A program made the translations under genes and the position numbers. Of a stretch of DNA of 51,828 bases, positions 1 through 8,821 are shown one piece after another; position 1 is the first letter of the stretch, and each line of letters starts with the position of its first letter. The notes beneath the pieces were generated by a model, which made no database searches, was not told the DNA's origin, and saw nothing but the letters and a program-made list of their open reading frames with translations. Source of the DNA: Candidatus Hydrogenedentota bacterium (GTDB taxonomy: Bacteria > Hydrogenedentota > Hydrogenedentia > Hydrogenedentales > CAILVY01); contig JAKQOG010000210.1 of the NCBI GenBank assembly GCA_029565395.1, positions 1 to 51,828 on the forward strand. The letters run 5' to 3'.

Positions 1-180
1 CGAAATTTCTTCCGATATCTTCATCCGTTTTTATCGGTGTCTATCGGTGGTTCCTTCTCTAGCGATAAAATATCCGTGTCATCCGCTTCTGTGTTGACTG
101 ATTTTTTTACCACGAAATAGACGAAATGAACGAAACGGGAATGGATCTTTTTGATTACTATTGCAAGAACGCTTACCCAG

Positions 181-437
181 AGATAGGAGCTACTATGGAC
201 GAAGAGTTTTTTGCAGGTCCCAGTAGTAGGTCCCATCTCCAGGTGGGACACCTTTGTTGTAGTATACTATATGTAAAACTCCTACCTGGAGATAGGAGCT
301 ACTATAGGAGCTACTATTGACGACGGATTTTTAGGAGGTCCCAGTAGTAGGTCCCATCTCCAGGTGGGACACCTTTGCAGTAGTTAAATATAGAATATAC
401 TCCTACCTGGAGATAGGAGCTACTATAGGAGCTACTA
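181..437. repeat. Tandem 109-121 bp repeat with nested hairpins
   Basis: Two full copies (181-289 and 290-410) and a third partial copy (411-437) are seen. Copies two and three carry an internal 12-bp duplication of AGGAGCTACTAT (294-305 and 306-317; 415-426 and 427-438) that copy one lacks, which explains the 109 versus 121 bp period. Each full unit has two self-complementary blocks: TCCCA-loop-TGGGA inside 216-256 and 337-377, and CTCCTA-loop-TAGGAG around 279-297 and 400-418. The cores of the blocks, ATCTCCAGGT and ACCTGGAGAT, are reverse complements, so a larger fold is also possible. Confidence 0.85.
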
Positions 438-765
438 CCGGCGAAGAGGGTTTCTGTGTTGAATAAGCTGTCAGCTATCAGCCATCAGCAGTCAGCAATC
501 AAAAAAAGTTGGATCAGATTCGTTCTGCGCTTCATTTTTTGCCTGTTCTTCTGTGCGCTTGGTGTCTCCGTGTGGAATATATGATCACACGGAGGCACGG
601 GGAACATGGAGAAAAACTCCGGAAGTTGTTCGGAGAAAGAAAAGCATGGGCCATGTGATACGGCATGAATACTCATGGTGATGATGTCGGAATCGGAGTT
701 TGGAGTTGCTTTTCAAGAGTATTGTGGAACGCTTTCAGCGTAGTCTTGTTGGGGGTGGTCGCTGA

Positions 766-945
766 CCCAGGGTGGCGCTTCGCTGACCCTGGGCTGGGGT
801 GTTGAATTCCTTCGAGATAGCTTTCACGATCAACATTCGTGCGCAGGGGGGAATCCGAAAATGGAATGATTTATTTCTTTCGGCCCTTCGGGACTGAGTA
901 TTCGGGGGATACGTATCCCCAGGGCATCGCTTCGCTTGCCCTGGG
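766..945. repeat. Pair of dispersed CCCAGGG hairpin repeats
   Basis: Two hairpins with the same design lie 152 bp apart. At 766-793 an 8-bp stem CCCAGGGT/ACCCTGGG encloses a loop containing CGCTTCGCT. At 918-945 a 9-bp stem CCCAGGGCA/TGCCCTGGG encloses a 10-base loop with the same CGCTTCGCT. A 16-bp perfect palindrome GGGGATACGTATCCCC (905-920) abuts the second. Similar CCCAGGG...CCCTGGG elements are dispersed between genes in planctomycete genomes (recalled, not searched). Confidence 0.7.
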
Positions 946-1049
946 CCACATTCTTGCGCGCTTAAGGCGCTATGGGTCGTGTTATGAAATATCGAGTGTA
1001 TTTTTGGAGGGCTCCGCAGGGTGAATCCAGAGGAAAAGTACAGTGAATC

Positions 1050-1180
1050 CTGGATTCCCGCTTTCCTCCTTCGTCACGTGGGGTGCGGGGCTTCCTTCTT
1101 CGTTAAAACTTCGGAGGACACGACGGAGGATAAGACGGAGGACAAGGCGCGGGAATGACGAGTGGGGCGCGGGAATCCAG
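1050..1180. repeat. Inverted repeat with internal 12-bp tandem repeat
   Basis: CTGGATTCCCGC at 1050-1061 is matched by its exact reverse complement GCGGGAATCCAG at 1169-1180. Between them are three imperfect 12-bp units beginning CGGAGGA (1112-1123, 1124-1135, 1136-1147) and a second GCGGGAAT at about 1149-1156. The termini resemble the widespread bacterial intergenic element with GGATTCCCGC/GCGGGAATCC ends. No coding sequence lies inside. Confidence 0.65.
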
Positions 1181-1373
1181 TTCCGCTGGCGAACGCATGT
1201 GTGCGCAAAGGCGAAAGGCAGCAGCGCTGAAATCTGCTTGAGGTTAACGGAGCCCATTATTCCGCGTTAATTGTTTTTCAGGTTTTTGGTTTCATCGCTG
1301 CGTTGAAATGTCTTCTGTCTGCGGTCTACAGTCTATGCTCTATAGGCTTAACATCGAAAGACAGAGGCATGAA

Positions 1374-2579
1374 ATGGAAAGGCGCAAGGCAAAAGGGCTG
1401 ACGCGGCGGCGGTTTTTAACCGGGATGGGCGTGGCCGCACAGACGTTCCTGATGATGCCCGCCCGCGCAAACGGCGCGAATGCGCGGATTCGGGTGGGCG
1501 TGATCGGTTGTGGGCGGATGGGCATGGAGCATGTGCGGATGTTGCGGGAATCGCGAATGGGGGAGAAGGCGGATGTGACGGCGGTGTGTGATCTCTTGCC
1601 GTTACGCCGGCACCATGCGCGGGGTGAATTCAGGATTCGCGCGTTTCGGGATTGGCGCGACTTGATTTCCAGTGGCAAGGTGGACGCGGTGGTGGTGGCC
1701 ACGCCGGATGATTGGCATGTGAACATGAGCGTTGCCGCGATGATGCTTCATGGATTGGATGTGTATTGTGAAACACCCATGGCGCTGACGCATCAGGAGG
1801 CGCAGGACATGGCGCGGGCGTCCAGGGATACCAAACGGGTGCTGCAAATTGGCGCGCGGCCGGTGGCATCGTGGCAGTGGCGGGTGGTTCGGGCGTTGGT
1901 GGATAAGGGGGCGATTGGCCGGCCGCGGTGGTGTCAGTTAGTGCCGTGGGCGCCATGGACCAGCGGGGTGATGGATACGGAGGAACTGACGCCCCGGCAG
2001 TGGGCGGACTTTTACGTCAATAAAAGTATCATGCCGAACGGTAGAGAATTTTTACACTGGCAGAATTACGGGAAGCATTCCATGGGCCTTGCCGCGGCCC
2101 AGCACTACGAGAGCCTGGCGGGAGTATTGCCGGTGGTGAAAAGCGAGTATCCGGTGCGGGTTTCCGCCGCGGGAGGAAGAATGGGGGAGAACGAGGGGGA
2201 CACGCCGGACGTACTCATGGCAAGTTTGGAGTATGCATCCGGTTTACGAGTGGAATTGTTTTCACCGAGTGCGAAAGTGCGGCGCTTTTCCTGGATTCGG
2301 GGGGAGCAGGCAACGCTCGTGGTGCAACATGATCGTGTAGGGGTGGAAAAGAAGGGGGCCTCCCCTCGAGAGATTTTTCAGGACAGCTCAGAAAATACAA
2401 GCCTGCTGGAAGACTGGCTGGAGAGTATTCATACAGGCCGGGATTGTGCTTGTGGTCCGGAACTGGGCCACAAGGTGCAAGTTGCCATATCCATGGCCGT
2501 GCAAGCCTTCCAAGAAGGAAAAACATTCTCGTATGACCCGGATAATGCAGTCATTTCATCCTGCCCTCCGCGTGTATAA
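1374..2579 (+). CDS. Tat-exported Gfo/Idh/MocA-family oxidoreductase-like protein
   Basis: This 401-residue protein belongs to the Gfo/Idh/MocA NAD(P)-dependent sugar or polyol oxidoreductase family. The ATG at 1374 is preferred because AGAGG lies six bases upstream and the protein then opens with a twin-arginine signal (TRRRFL at residues 10-15, followed by a hydrophobic stretch), so it is probably exported folded. The Rossmann nucleotide motif GxGxxG is at residues 45-50. Two usual hallmarks are altered: the family's EKP lysine is threonine (CETP, residues 132-135), and the later D-x-G-x-H-x-x-D motif is not recognisable (HSMG near residue 235). It may therefore bind a nucleotide and sugar without the usual catalysis. 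It converges on the beta-helix gene with a 12-base gap. Family call is firm; substrate is unknown. Confidence 0.88.
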   Translation: MERRKAKGLTRRRFLTGMGVAAQTFLMMPARANGANARIRVGVIGCGRMGMEHVRMLRESRMGEKADVTAVCDLLPLRRHHARGEFRIRAFRDWRDLISSGKVDAVVVATPDDWHVNMSVAAMMLHGLDVYCETPMALTHQEAQDMARASRDTKRVLQIGARPVASWQWRVVRALVDKGAIGRPRWCQLVPWAPWTSGVMDTEELTPRQWADFYVNKSIMPNGREFLHWQNYGKHSMGLAAAQHYESLAGVLPVVKSEYPVRVSAAGGRMGENEGDTPDVLMASLEYASGLRVELFSPSAKVRRFSWIRGEQATLVVQHDRVGVEKKGASPREIFQDSSENTSLLEDWLESIHTGRDCACGPELGHKVQVAISMAVQAFQEGKTFSYDPDNAVISSCPPRV

Positions 2580-2591
2580 CGATTCTTTCGG

Positions 2592-4940
2592 TTATTGTGC
2601 AGGCGGAGCCACCGGCACGGGTGCTGGTTCGGACTGCGGCCCAAATGGAGGGAGAATCGGGCCGGGGCTGGGAAGACCCTCTGGCTTGGGAGGCGGCGGA
2701 GGCAATTCAATCGGGATAGGAGCCGCGGCGGTAACTGTTCCGGCCGCCGGGTCAACGGTCCAGGTCCGGTATTCCATGCCGTCTTTTCGGGTGTCGTTGG
2801 GAACAGGCCAGGAAGCGCGGAACTCGTCCTCATACAGTCCCATGCGCACGAACGGCAGTTTTTTGATATTCATTTTTAAAGCTGGTGAATCAATTCTGAT
2901 TTGATAGTCGTCTTTATCAGGATAAAACAGGAGGGGATCGTCAAGGCGGCTGTAGGTGTCAAATCCTTTATCCAGCCATTCACCCCAGGAAAGCATGGAT
3001 TTCCCTTCCTGTTTGTACGCGCTCCAGGATACCCGGATGGGCCGGTAATAATGGAAGATTACATTCCCATTGATGATGGTGGACTCTGGATCGAAGGAAT
3101 CGAGGTCATAAATCACGGCTTCCTGTCCGGGTTTGGTGGAGGCGAGGCCGCGGAAATTGTCCGGTGTATAAAAAAGGATGTTTTTGGTAAAGCTATTGTT
3201 CGCGGGGCGCCTGGGATCGCCGCCCATGTTGAGCAGTTCCGGATAACGGGTGCTGTAGGGAGGTTCTTTATAATTCATGGCGTTGAGCCGTTCTTCCATT
3301 ACGTCCCAGCAGAAATTGTCCCATCGCGCATCAATGTGCAGGGCTGGAATGCACTCCACAAAGGTATTGTTTTCGACGGAGTTGTCGCGTCCTCCGCCGA
3401 TCATGACGCCGCAGAGTGGAACGCGGTAGAAGAGGTTGCCGAAGATTTTGACGCCGCTGCTGCAATCGTCCAGATAAACGCCCCATGCATTGTCAGGGGA
3501 TTGATAGGTGAACTTTCCGTCTGCGGCGGGTCCGGCGAGGCCAAAGCCGTAGATATCGTGAAACTTGTTGAATCGTATGATATTGCCGCGCTGGGTCCAG
3601 TCGCGTCCCATGTAAAATGCGCCATTGTCGGAACCTTGCATGCAGACGTGATGGATTTCGTTGAACTCAATGATGTGGTCATTGCCGCCAAGCAGGATGC
3701 CGATGTGGGGCGCGTCATGGATGAGATTGTTGGCGATGCGGTTTCCCACGCCGCTGATATTGATGCCGGTGGTGTAGGTTTGCTGGAGTTCCGCAAAATG
3801 GTGGATGTGGTTGTTGATAGCCTGATGTTTTCCCGGGGTGAGCGTTTTTCGATCTCCGCCGTTCATGGAGATTCCGCCGCTTCCAGTGGCGTAGATGTCG
3901 TTCCCCATCGCGCGGTTGCATTCTCCGCCGTTTATGGTGATTCCGTAGCCGCCCGTGTTGCGCACCGTGCATCGTGCGATCAGACAATTTTTGGATTCAT
4001 TGATTTGGATGCCGTTGCCCAAGGTGCTTTCCACGATGAATCCCAGGCATGTAATGTCCTGTGCATGATCCAAGATAATGGCGGAGTCCAACACAGGTGC
4101 GACGGCTTCGGCATTTTCCATGGGAGCCGGGGGCCAGAAATACACTGTGCCCGTTGTTGCGTCGAGGAACCATTCTCCCGGTGCATCCAGTTCTTCGAGC
4201 ACGTTTTGGAAGAAGAAACGCCTTCCGGGTTCGATGGAGTAGGGGAGATCTTTGGCCAATTGGATTTTTTTCGCCGTGGTGTCCAATACGGCGATGGTTT
4301 CGATGGTCTGCCACCAGTTGTAATTAGGCCAAATAGAAACTTGAACCCCTTCTTTTGATGTCCAGGCGTTTGGGCGGTCTCCGGCATAAAGAAAGCTTCG
4401 TTTCTTTTCATTTTCGACGGCGCCCGCAACAAAGGTCCATGCGCCGCCGGGCATGCCATCCGCGCTTTTGTTGGGCCACCGGGCGAGGATTTGCCGTTCA
4501 CTGTTGAAGAAAAGCTGGTTGAACGTTTTCCCCGCCAGGCCCTGCTGATTGAGATCGCATTTCACGATTTGATCTTTGTGTGGTGTAAAGCCGCCCAGTT
4601 TTTTGCCACCCACCAGCCGCACCTTCTCCGCATGGTAAGACTGCCAGAGCACTTCCTTGTTTAACGCGCCGGAGTCGGCGGCTTCAAGTTTGAGGGGCTC
4701 GGTCAAGAAATAGACGCCTTCGCGGACATAGACCGTGCCGCCTTCGGTCAGACCTGCCGCCCGGAGCGCTTTTTGCGCCTGGTGCAGGGTGGCAAAGGGG
4801 CCGTCGGTTCCATTGGGTTCGGGGCTTGTTCCCGACCATGCGTCGTTTCCATTGGCGGCCACGTAGAAGAGGGGAGGGGCTGCCTGGAGGGCGGCGGGTG
4901 CGCCCAGCAGGAGAAGAATCGCGAGAAGACGAAATGCCAT
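2592..4940 (-). CDS. Secreted right-handed parallel beta-helix protein
   Basis: A 782-residue exported protein. The start at 4940 gives a clean signal peptide (MAFRLLAILLLLGAPAALQA) with an AGGA about nine bases upstream; an alternative start at 4964 lacks a ribosome site. The mature N-terminus carries the common opening FYVAANGND..SGT..GPFATL seen in secreted beta-helix carbohydrate-active proteins. The middle is rich in N-x-I/x-G-N coils typical of pectate-lyase-like beta-helices. The C-terminus is a proline-rich tail of about 40 residues. Layout resembles GH141-type and related polysaccharide-degrading beta-helix enzymes, but I cannot identify catalytic residues, so substrate and activity are unassigned. 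Confidence 0.85.
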   Translation of the reverse strand: MAFRLLAILLLLGAPAALQAAPPLFYVAANGNDAWSGTSPEPNGTDGPFATLHQAQKALRAAGLTEGGTVYVREGVYFLTEPLKLEAADSGALNKEVLWQSYHAEKVRLVGGKKLGGFTPHKDQIVKCDLNQQGLAGKTFNQLFFNSERQILARWPNKSADGMPGGAWTFVAGAVENEKKRSFLYAGDRPNAWTSKEGVQVSIWPNYNWWQTIETIAVLDTTAKKIQLAKDLPYSIEPGRRFFFQNVLEELDAPGEWFLDATTGTVYFWPPAPMENAEAVAPVLDSAIILDHAQDITCLGFIVESTLGNGIQINESKNCLIARCTVRNTGGYGITINGGECNRAMGNDIYATGSGGISMNGGDRKTLTPGKHQAINNHIHHFAELQQTYTTGINISGVGNRIANNLIHDAPHIGILLGGNDHIIEFNEIHHVCMQGSDNGAFYMGRDWTQRGNIIRFNKFHDIYGFGLAGPAADGKFTYQSPDNAWGVYLDDCSSGVKIFGNLFYRVPLCGVMIGGGRDNSVENNTFVECIPALHIDARWDNFCWDVMEERLNAMNYKEPPYSTRYPELLNMGGDPRRPANNSFTKNILFYTPDNFRGLASTKPGQEAVIYDLDSFDPESTIINGNVIFHYYRPIRVSWSAYKQEGKSMLSWGEWLDKGFDTYSRLDDPLLFYPDKDDYQIRIDSPALKMNIKKLPFVRMGLYEDEFRASWPVPNDTRKDGMEYRTWTVDPAAGTVTAAAPIPIELPPPPPKPEGLPSPGPILPPFGPQSEPAPVPVAPPAQ

Positions 4941-5003
4941 GGGTGATTTCCTATTTTCCAACATATAATGTTTTCCAAAGAATACTCGGTTACCGTATGG
5001 GCA

Positions 5004-5984
5004 TTATTTCACCATGAGTTGCCCCAACGCTTCAAGGTATTCATTCAGATAAGAGGGGCGGTCTTTTTTTCGGACGGATTCCAGGCAATGTTTCACGGCA
5101 TGTTTCGCCTGATCCGGGCCTAAAGTCTGTATCATCGTCGTGAAAAGCGTTTCGGGCTCCGCGGGGAAGAGATAAAATCGCCTTCCATTCCAATCCCAGG
5201 AGGTACGCAGCAATTGTTCCAAGATTCGGGCGGGATCGGTTTTTGCCGCCATGCTTCTGCATGCAATAAGTTTGAGCTTGAGAGCTTCTTTTTTTGACCA
5301 ATTAATTACGAAATCTCCTGATGCGATTTCCGGGAGTGCCATGGCGGTGCGGCTCTTGGGATCATACGTGCGAAACAGGATTTCCACGATATGCCCCTTA
5401 ATCGTTTCGGTTTCGGCAAGCGTAAAAGTGTGCGTGCGGGGGATGTTGGCGATACATTGCAGGTTTTTATTGATGCCCAGCTCGTCGTACCCATGAAGCC
5501 ACTGGGTAAGATAGGCATAGATTTCCCGGCCGTGACTGGGGCGGCGGTAACGGTCCGGCAGATAGATTGCGCCCCCTTTGAAGGGTTGAACGATGGACTG
5601 CGGCGCCCGGAGATGCAGGTCCCGGAGTATCCGGTGTTCATTTCGGGCGACGGCGCTGGCTTCTTCGGCGTTTTTTGCGGCGACGAAGCCAAAGGAGGCC
5701 CGTTTTTTCCGGGCATTCATGGCGTTCAGGCGGAAAATCAGTTGGTAGCGGCCTTCCTGGAACAGTTCGAAGGCAAGTGCGGTGATCTCCGTTGGCCCCA
5801 TGACCGATTGAATGCTGGGCAGGATGAAACGGTCTTTTTCGTGCAGGAGTTTTTGGGTGGCGTTGGCCAGTGTTTCCAATTGGTAATAGCGTTTGAGTTC
5901 ATGGCCCCAGAAGTCATACATGGGGCGGAATCCGGACCACTTGATGCGCAAACCGGGTTCCGGTTTTCTTGACAGGCGTCTCAT
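5004..5984 (-). CDS. Conserved-looking protein of unknown function
   Basis: A 326-residue cytoplasmic protein with no signal peptide or membrane segment. The ATG at 5984 (MRRLSRKPEPG) has AGGA a few bases upstream; the longer frame to 6068 has no support. I do not recognise the family. Some blocks recall a kinase or aminoglycoside-phosphotransferase fold: a VAAK-like lysine block followed by a glutamate helix (NEHRILRDL), a hinge-like stretch around REIYAYLTQWL, and a late GDFVIN block. The order is suggestive only, and no HRD or DFG motif is convincing. It is 63 bases upstream, in the same direction, of the beta-helix gene, so the two could be co-transcribed. Confidence 0.65.
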   Translation of the reverse strand: MRRLSRKPEPGLRIKWSGFRPMYDFWGHELKRYYQLETLANATQKLLHEKDRFILPSIQSVMGPTEITALAFELFQEGRYQLIFRLNAMNARKKRASFGFVAAKNAEEASAVARNEHRILRDLHLRAPQSIVQPFKGGAIYLPDRYRRPSHGREIYAYLTQWLHGYDELGINKNLQCIANIPRTHTFTLAETETIKGHIVEILFRTYDPKSRTAMALPEIASGDFVINWSKKEALKLKLIACRSMAAKTDPARILEQLLRTSWDWNGRRFYLFPAEPETLFTTMIQTLGPDQAKHAVKHCLESVRKKDRPSYLNEYLEALGQLMVK

Positions 5985-6139
5985 GCTTCCTATAAACCTT
6001 ATGCTGTGATGTCGTTTGGAATTGTATTTGTGACAACCACTGTACACGGACACCGGGCCTGCGTGCAACGGTTGGAGGAAAGGTTGTGGACGAAGTTTTT
6101 ATTTTGGAAAAAAGAAATCGTGTTGTACAAAGTGCGATG

Positions 6140-6148
6140 TGATATACT
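6140..6148 (+). promoter_or_regulatory. Extended -10 promoter upstream of ThuA-like/Ig protein
   Basis: TG at 6140-6141, one base, then TATACT at 6143-6148 forms an extended -10 element about 43 bases before the ATG at 6192. No strong -35 is seen at the right distance. Confidence 0.4.
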
Positions 6149-6191
6149 ATGATTACGAAGAAGAACTAGAGGACGGGGAAGGCTGAGAAGG

Positions 6192-8000
6192 ATGAGTAGA
6201 TCGGTAAATCGTCCCATGGGCATGGTTGCACTAATGGTGATGATCTGCTCGTATGCATGGTGTGGTCCGAATGTATTGGTGCTATGGGATGACGATGAGG
6301 GCACGGAAATTCCTGAAGGGTTGAATGCCAATACCAAGGCATTGGTGTCTGCCATGGAGTCGGCCGGGCTGGTGGTCAGCTACAGTTATCAGACCCAGGG
6401 GAAATATAATGGGGCGAATCCGGCGCCGGAGGCATTTGATGCCGTGGTGCATTTGAACGGGGGGGGGCAATATTCCTATATCATCTCCAATATTGGCGCG
6501 AGCCGTTTGGTGGATTATGTCAAGAACCGGAATGGGACCTATGTAGGTTCGGAAAATAACGCGGCACAGTTGGCCATTCCGATTCAATTTGGCGGTTTAT
6601 CCCAGACGATGTGGGAGGTGACGCCGATTGATCGGACCCGTGGCTGGGGTACAATGGATATTACCATCAGCATTATTCCGGGGCAGGAATCGCATCCGGT
6701 GTTGCGGAATATCCCCGCTTCGTTTACGTTTAGCAGCGGACATAAGGATGGGACGATTCGCTCGTTCTCGGAGTATCCTGCCCAGGCTATTATGAGGGAC
6801 AATGACGGCAACGACGCAGCGGCGGTGCGTGAACTGGGCAAAGGACACGTTATCGGATTCCATCATACGGGAAATACATTGGGACAAGACACTCTCTCAA
6901 ATCAGTATGTCCAAAAGTTATATATTAATGCCGTGTTATGGGGGGATACCAAGTGCCCCACCGTGAAATCCATTACACGTGCGGACAGCACTCCTTCTTC
7001 TTCCGCCACGTTGAGTTTTGTGGTTCAGTTTTCGGAAGGCGTGACGGGTGTGGGGCCGGATGATTTTACCGTGGAAGCCACTGGGGTGGAATATCAACAT
7101 TCTATTTCGGTAAGCCCGGTGACGGACCGGGAATACAAGGTGATGGTGAATGGGGTAACGGGCAGCGGTTCCTTGGGGATAGGTCTTAGCGACAATGATT
7201 CCATTCGCGATAAAAGCTATAACACGAATAAACTGGGGGGCGAGGGCGTTGGGAATGGCGATTTGGACGGTGAAAGCTATACGGTGGATCGTACTGCACC
7301 GGTGCTGTCCAGTCTGCAAGCCAATCAGGTGGTGGTGCCCTTGGGGGGCAAGGCGCATTTTATTCTAACCTTTAGTAAAACGATGAACACGAGCATTGTT
7401 CCCAAGGTGGTCATTACAACGGTTTCCCATGGAACCATTGCTGCCTCCGGAATTGCCGGGGGAGGGGACGGCGTGTGGACCAATAGTATTACCTATGAAG
7501 TGACCATGGACCGGGCGGTGGTCGCGCAGGACGAAGGCGTGGCCGGCATAGCCGTAACGGACGCACAGGACCTTGTTGGGAATGTCATGACGCCTAATTC
7601 ATCGTATACGATAGCGTTGATCAAGGGCGGATTGAGGATACTTTCCGAGCCGCCTCTGTTTTCCTATGCGCTGGCGGGGCAGAATTTCAGTTTCCGGGTC
7701 ACGGTAGGGGGGGCAGCGGGAACGCCGAACTATGAATGGTACAAGGAGGGATTCAGCCGGGCGTATGTCCCTGTGGGGCCGAATGCGCCGGTATTCACGT
7801 TGACGAATCTGAGTTACAGTGATTCCGGAACGTATTACTGCGTGATTACCGATACGCTCTCGAGCGTTCAGACGCACCCCTCTACGCTTCAGGTAGTAAA
7901 AGAACTTCCTGTGGCGTGGTGGGGTCTGTTGGTGATTCTTGCGTGTCTTTGCGCAGGCGGGGGGATGCTTATGATGCGCCGGGGGAGTGCATGGAAGTAA
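6192..8000 (+). CDS. Secreted ThuA/GATase1-like and Ig-like protein with C-terminal membrane anchor
   Basis: A 602-residue exported protein. A signal peptide covers roughly residues 1-24. Residues about 25-250 (PNVLVLWDDDEG... to ...KLYINAVLWG) look like a ThuA/class-I-glutamine-amidotransferase-like alpha/beta domain, with HTGNTLG near its end. Two Ig-like or bacterial Big-like beta domains follow (about 255-355 and 360-480), then an Ig domain with the typical DSGTYYC motif (about 485-570). The C-terminus is Pro-Val-Ala, a hydrophobic helix and MMRRG, a tripartite anchor like bacterial sorting signals. The start has GGGGAAGG nine bases upstream. The last ten bases overlap the next gene, which suggests translational coupling to the hydrolase. 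Confidence 0.8.
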   Translation: MSRSVNRPMGMVALMVMICSYAWCGPNVLVLWDDDEGTEIPEGLNANTKALVSAMESAGLVVSYSYQTQGKYNGANPAPEAFDAVVHLNGGGQYSYIISNIGASRLVDYVKNRNGTYVGSENNAAQLAIPIQFGGLSQTMWEVTPIDRTRGWGTMDITISIIPGQESHPVLRNIPASFTFSSGHKDGTIRSFSEYPAQAIMRDNDGNDAAAVRELGKGHVIGFHHTGNTLGQDTLSNQYVQKLYINAVLWGDTKCPTVKSITRADSTPSSSATLSFVVQFSEGVTGVGPDDFTVEATGVEYQHSISVSPVTDREYKVMVNGVTGSGSLGIGLSDNDSIRDKSYNTNKLGGEGVGNGDLDGESYTVDRTAPVLSSLQANQVVVPLGGKAHFILTFSKTMNTSIVPKVVITTVSHGTIAASGIAGGGDGVWTNSITYEVTMDRAVVAQDEGVAGIAVTDAQDLVGNVMTPNSSYTIALIKGGLRILSEPPLFSYALAGQNFSFRVTVGGAAGTPNYEWYKEGFSRAYVPVGPNAPVFTLTNLSYSDSGTYYCVITDTLSSVQTHPSTLQVVKELPVAWWGLLVILACLCAGGGMLMMRRGSAWK

Positions 8001-8821
8001 GAGCCAGCACGGTGGATGGTTATGGCGGAGTGCGACTGAATCTCTGGGATTATGGGGGAGACGGCATACCGATCTTGCTAGTTCATTGCACAGGAGGGTG
8101 CGGACGATTATGGGATCCTGTGGCAAAACGGTTAAGGCGGTCGCACCGGGTATATGCCCTGGATACGCGGGGTCATGGGGATTCTGACAAGCCCAAGGAA
8201 CGCGCCGCGTATGCGTGGCAGTTATCGGGCTGGGATCTTTTATCGGTGGTGGAAGGGCTTGGTTATGGGTCGGCGTTGATTCCGGTGGGCCATTCCGGCG
8301 GAGGCGCGCATATTGCCTATGCGGAGTGGCTTCGTCCGGGAACGTTTTCCCGATCTGTGTTAATAGACGCGATTGTGGGGCCACGGGCTTTTTTTTCGGG
8401 AGAAAGTGTTTTGGCGCGGACGGCCCGACGGAGGGCCAAGGTATTTCATGGCCGGGATGCGGCGTTGGCGCGTTTCACTACGAAAACACCCATGAACGCC
8501 TGGACGCGGGAAACGGTGGAAGCCTATGTAATGCATGGGTTGGAGGAGTGTGGAGAAAACCGGGTGGCATTGAAATGTCCCCCCGCAGTGGAAGCCTGGA
8601 TGTATGAAATGGGGGGGGCGTGCGAGGTGTTTGAACAAGTGCATGAATTGAAAATGCAGGTACTCCTGATTACCGGGGCGCATAGCGATGTGAAGCCGCT
8701 GGTATTGGAACAGTATCAAAGACTCCCGCGTGCCTTAATGTATGAAATGGCGGCCACGGGCCATTTCATTCCTCAGGAACGGCCGGACGAACTCTCGGAG
8801 TTGTTGTGTTCCTGGGTGTAG
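7991..8821 (+). CDS. Alpha/beta-fold hydrolase
   Basis: A 276-residue cytoplasmic alpha/beta hydrolase. The order of motifs fits the fold: an HCTGG oxyanion-type loop near residue 30, the DTRGHGDSDKP block near residue 60, the nucleophile elbow GHSGGG near residue 100, a probable acid in GAHSDV near residue 234, and the catalytic histidine in TGHFIPQERPDEL near the end. ATG 7991 follows GGGGGAG and overlaps the previous gene by ten bases in another frame; a longer frame from 7916 lies entirely within that gene and is not supported. The stop directly abuts the converging receiver gene. The substrate cannot be told from sequence. Confidence 0.88.
   Translation: MEVRASTVDGYGGVRLNLWDYGGDGIPILLVHCTGGCGRLWDPVAKRLRRSHRVYALDTRGHGDSDKPKERAAYAWQLSGWDLLSVVEGLGYGSALIPVGHSGGGAHIAYAEWLRPGTFSRSVLIDAIVGPRAFFSGESVLARTARRRAKVFHGRDAALARFTTKTPMNAWTRETVEAYVMHGLEECGENRVALKCPPAVEAWMYEMGGACEVFEQVHELKMQVLLITGAHSDVKPLVLEQYQRLPRALMYEMAATGHFIPQERPDELSELLCSWV

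Larger units (their letters stand above)
1..1373. other. Gene-free, repeat-rich intergenic region
   Basis: No convincing gene lies here; short open frames on both strands have no recognisable domain and overlap repeats. From left to right it holds a phrase at 110-136 (CCACGAAA...ACGAAAT.AACGAAA) that recurs at 39390, tandem 109-121 bp repeats at 181-437, a TCAGC-rich phrase at about 468-500, an inverted CTCCGTGTG/CACGGAGG phrase at 561-601, two CCCAGGG hairpins at 766-945, and an inverted repeat at 1050-1180. A phrase rich in CTACAGTCTA at about 1325-1350 resembles one near 39498. Such phrases are common between genes in many uncultured bacterial genomes. Confidence 0.7.

Noticed and set aside
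181..437. Possible CRISPR array
   Set aside because: Units are 109-121 bp, the intervening parts are themselves repeated, and there are no unique spacers or cas genes.
839..1270. Short frames of 61-91 residues
   Set aside because: They cover dispersed repeats and have no ribosome-binding sites or domains.
2901..4358. Plus-strand frame of 485 residues
   Set aside because: It is antisense to the beta-helix gene, which has a signal peptide and clear repeats.
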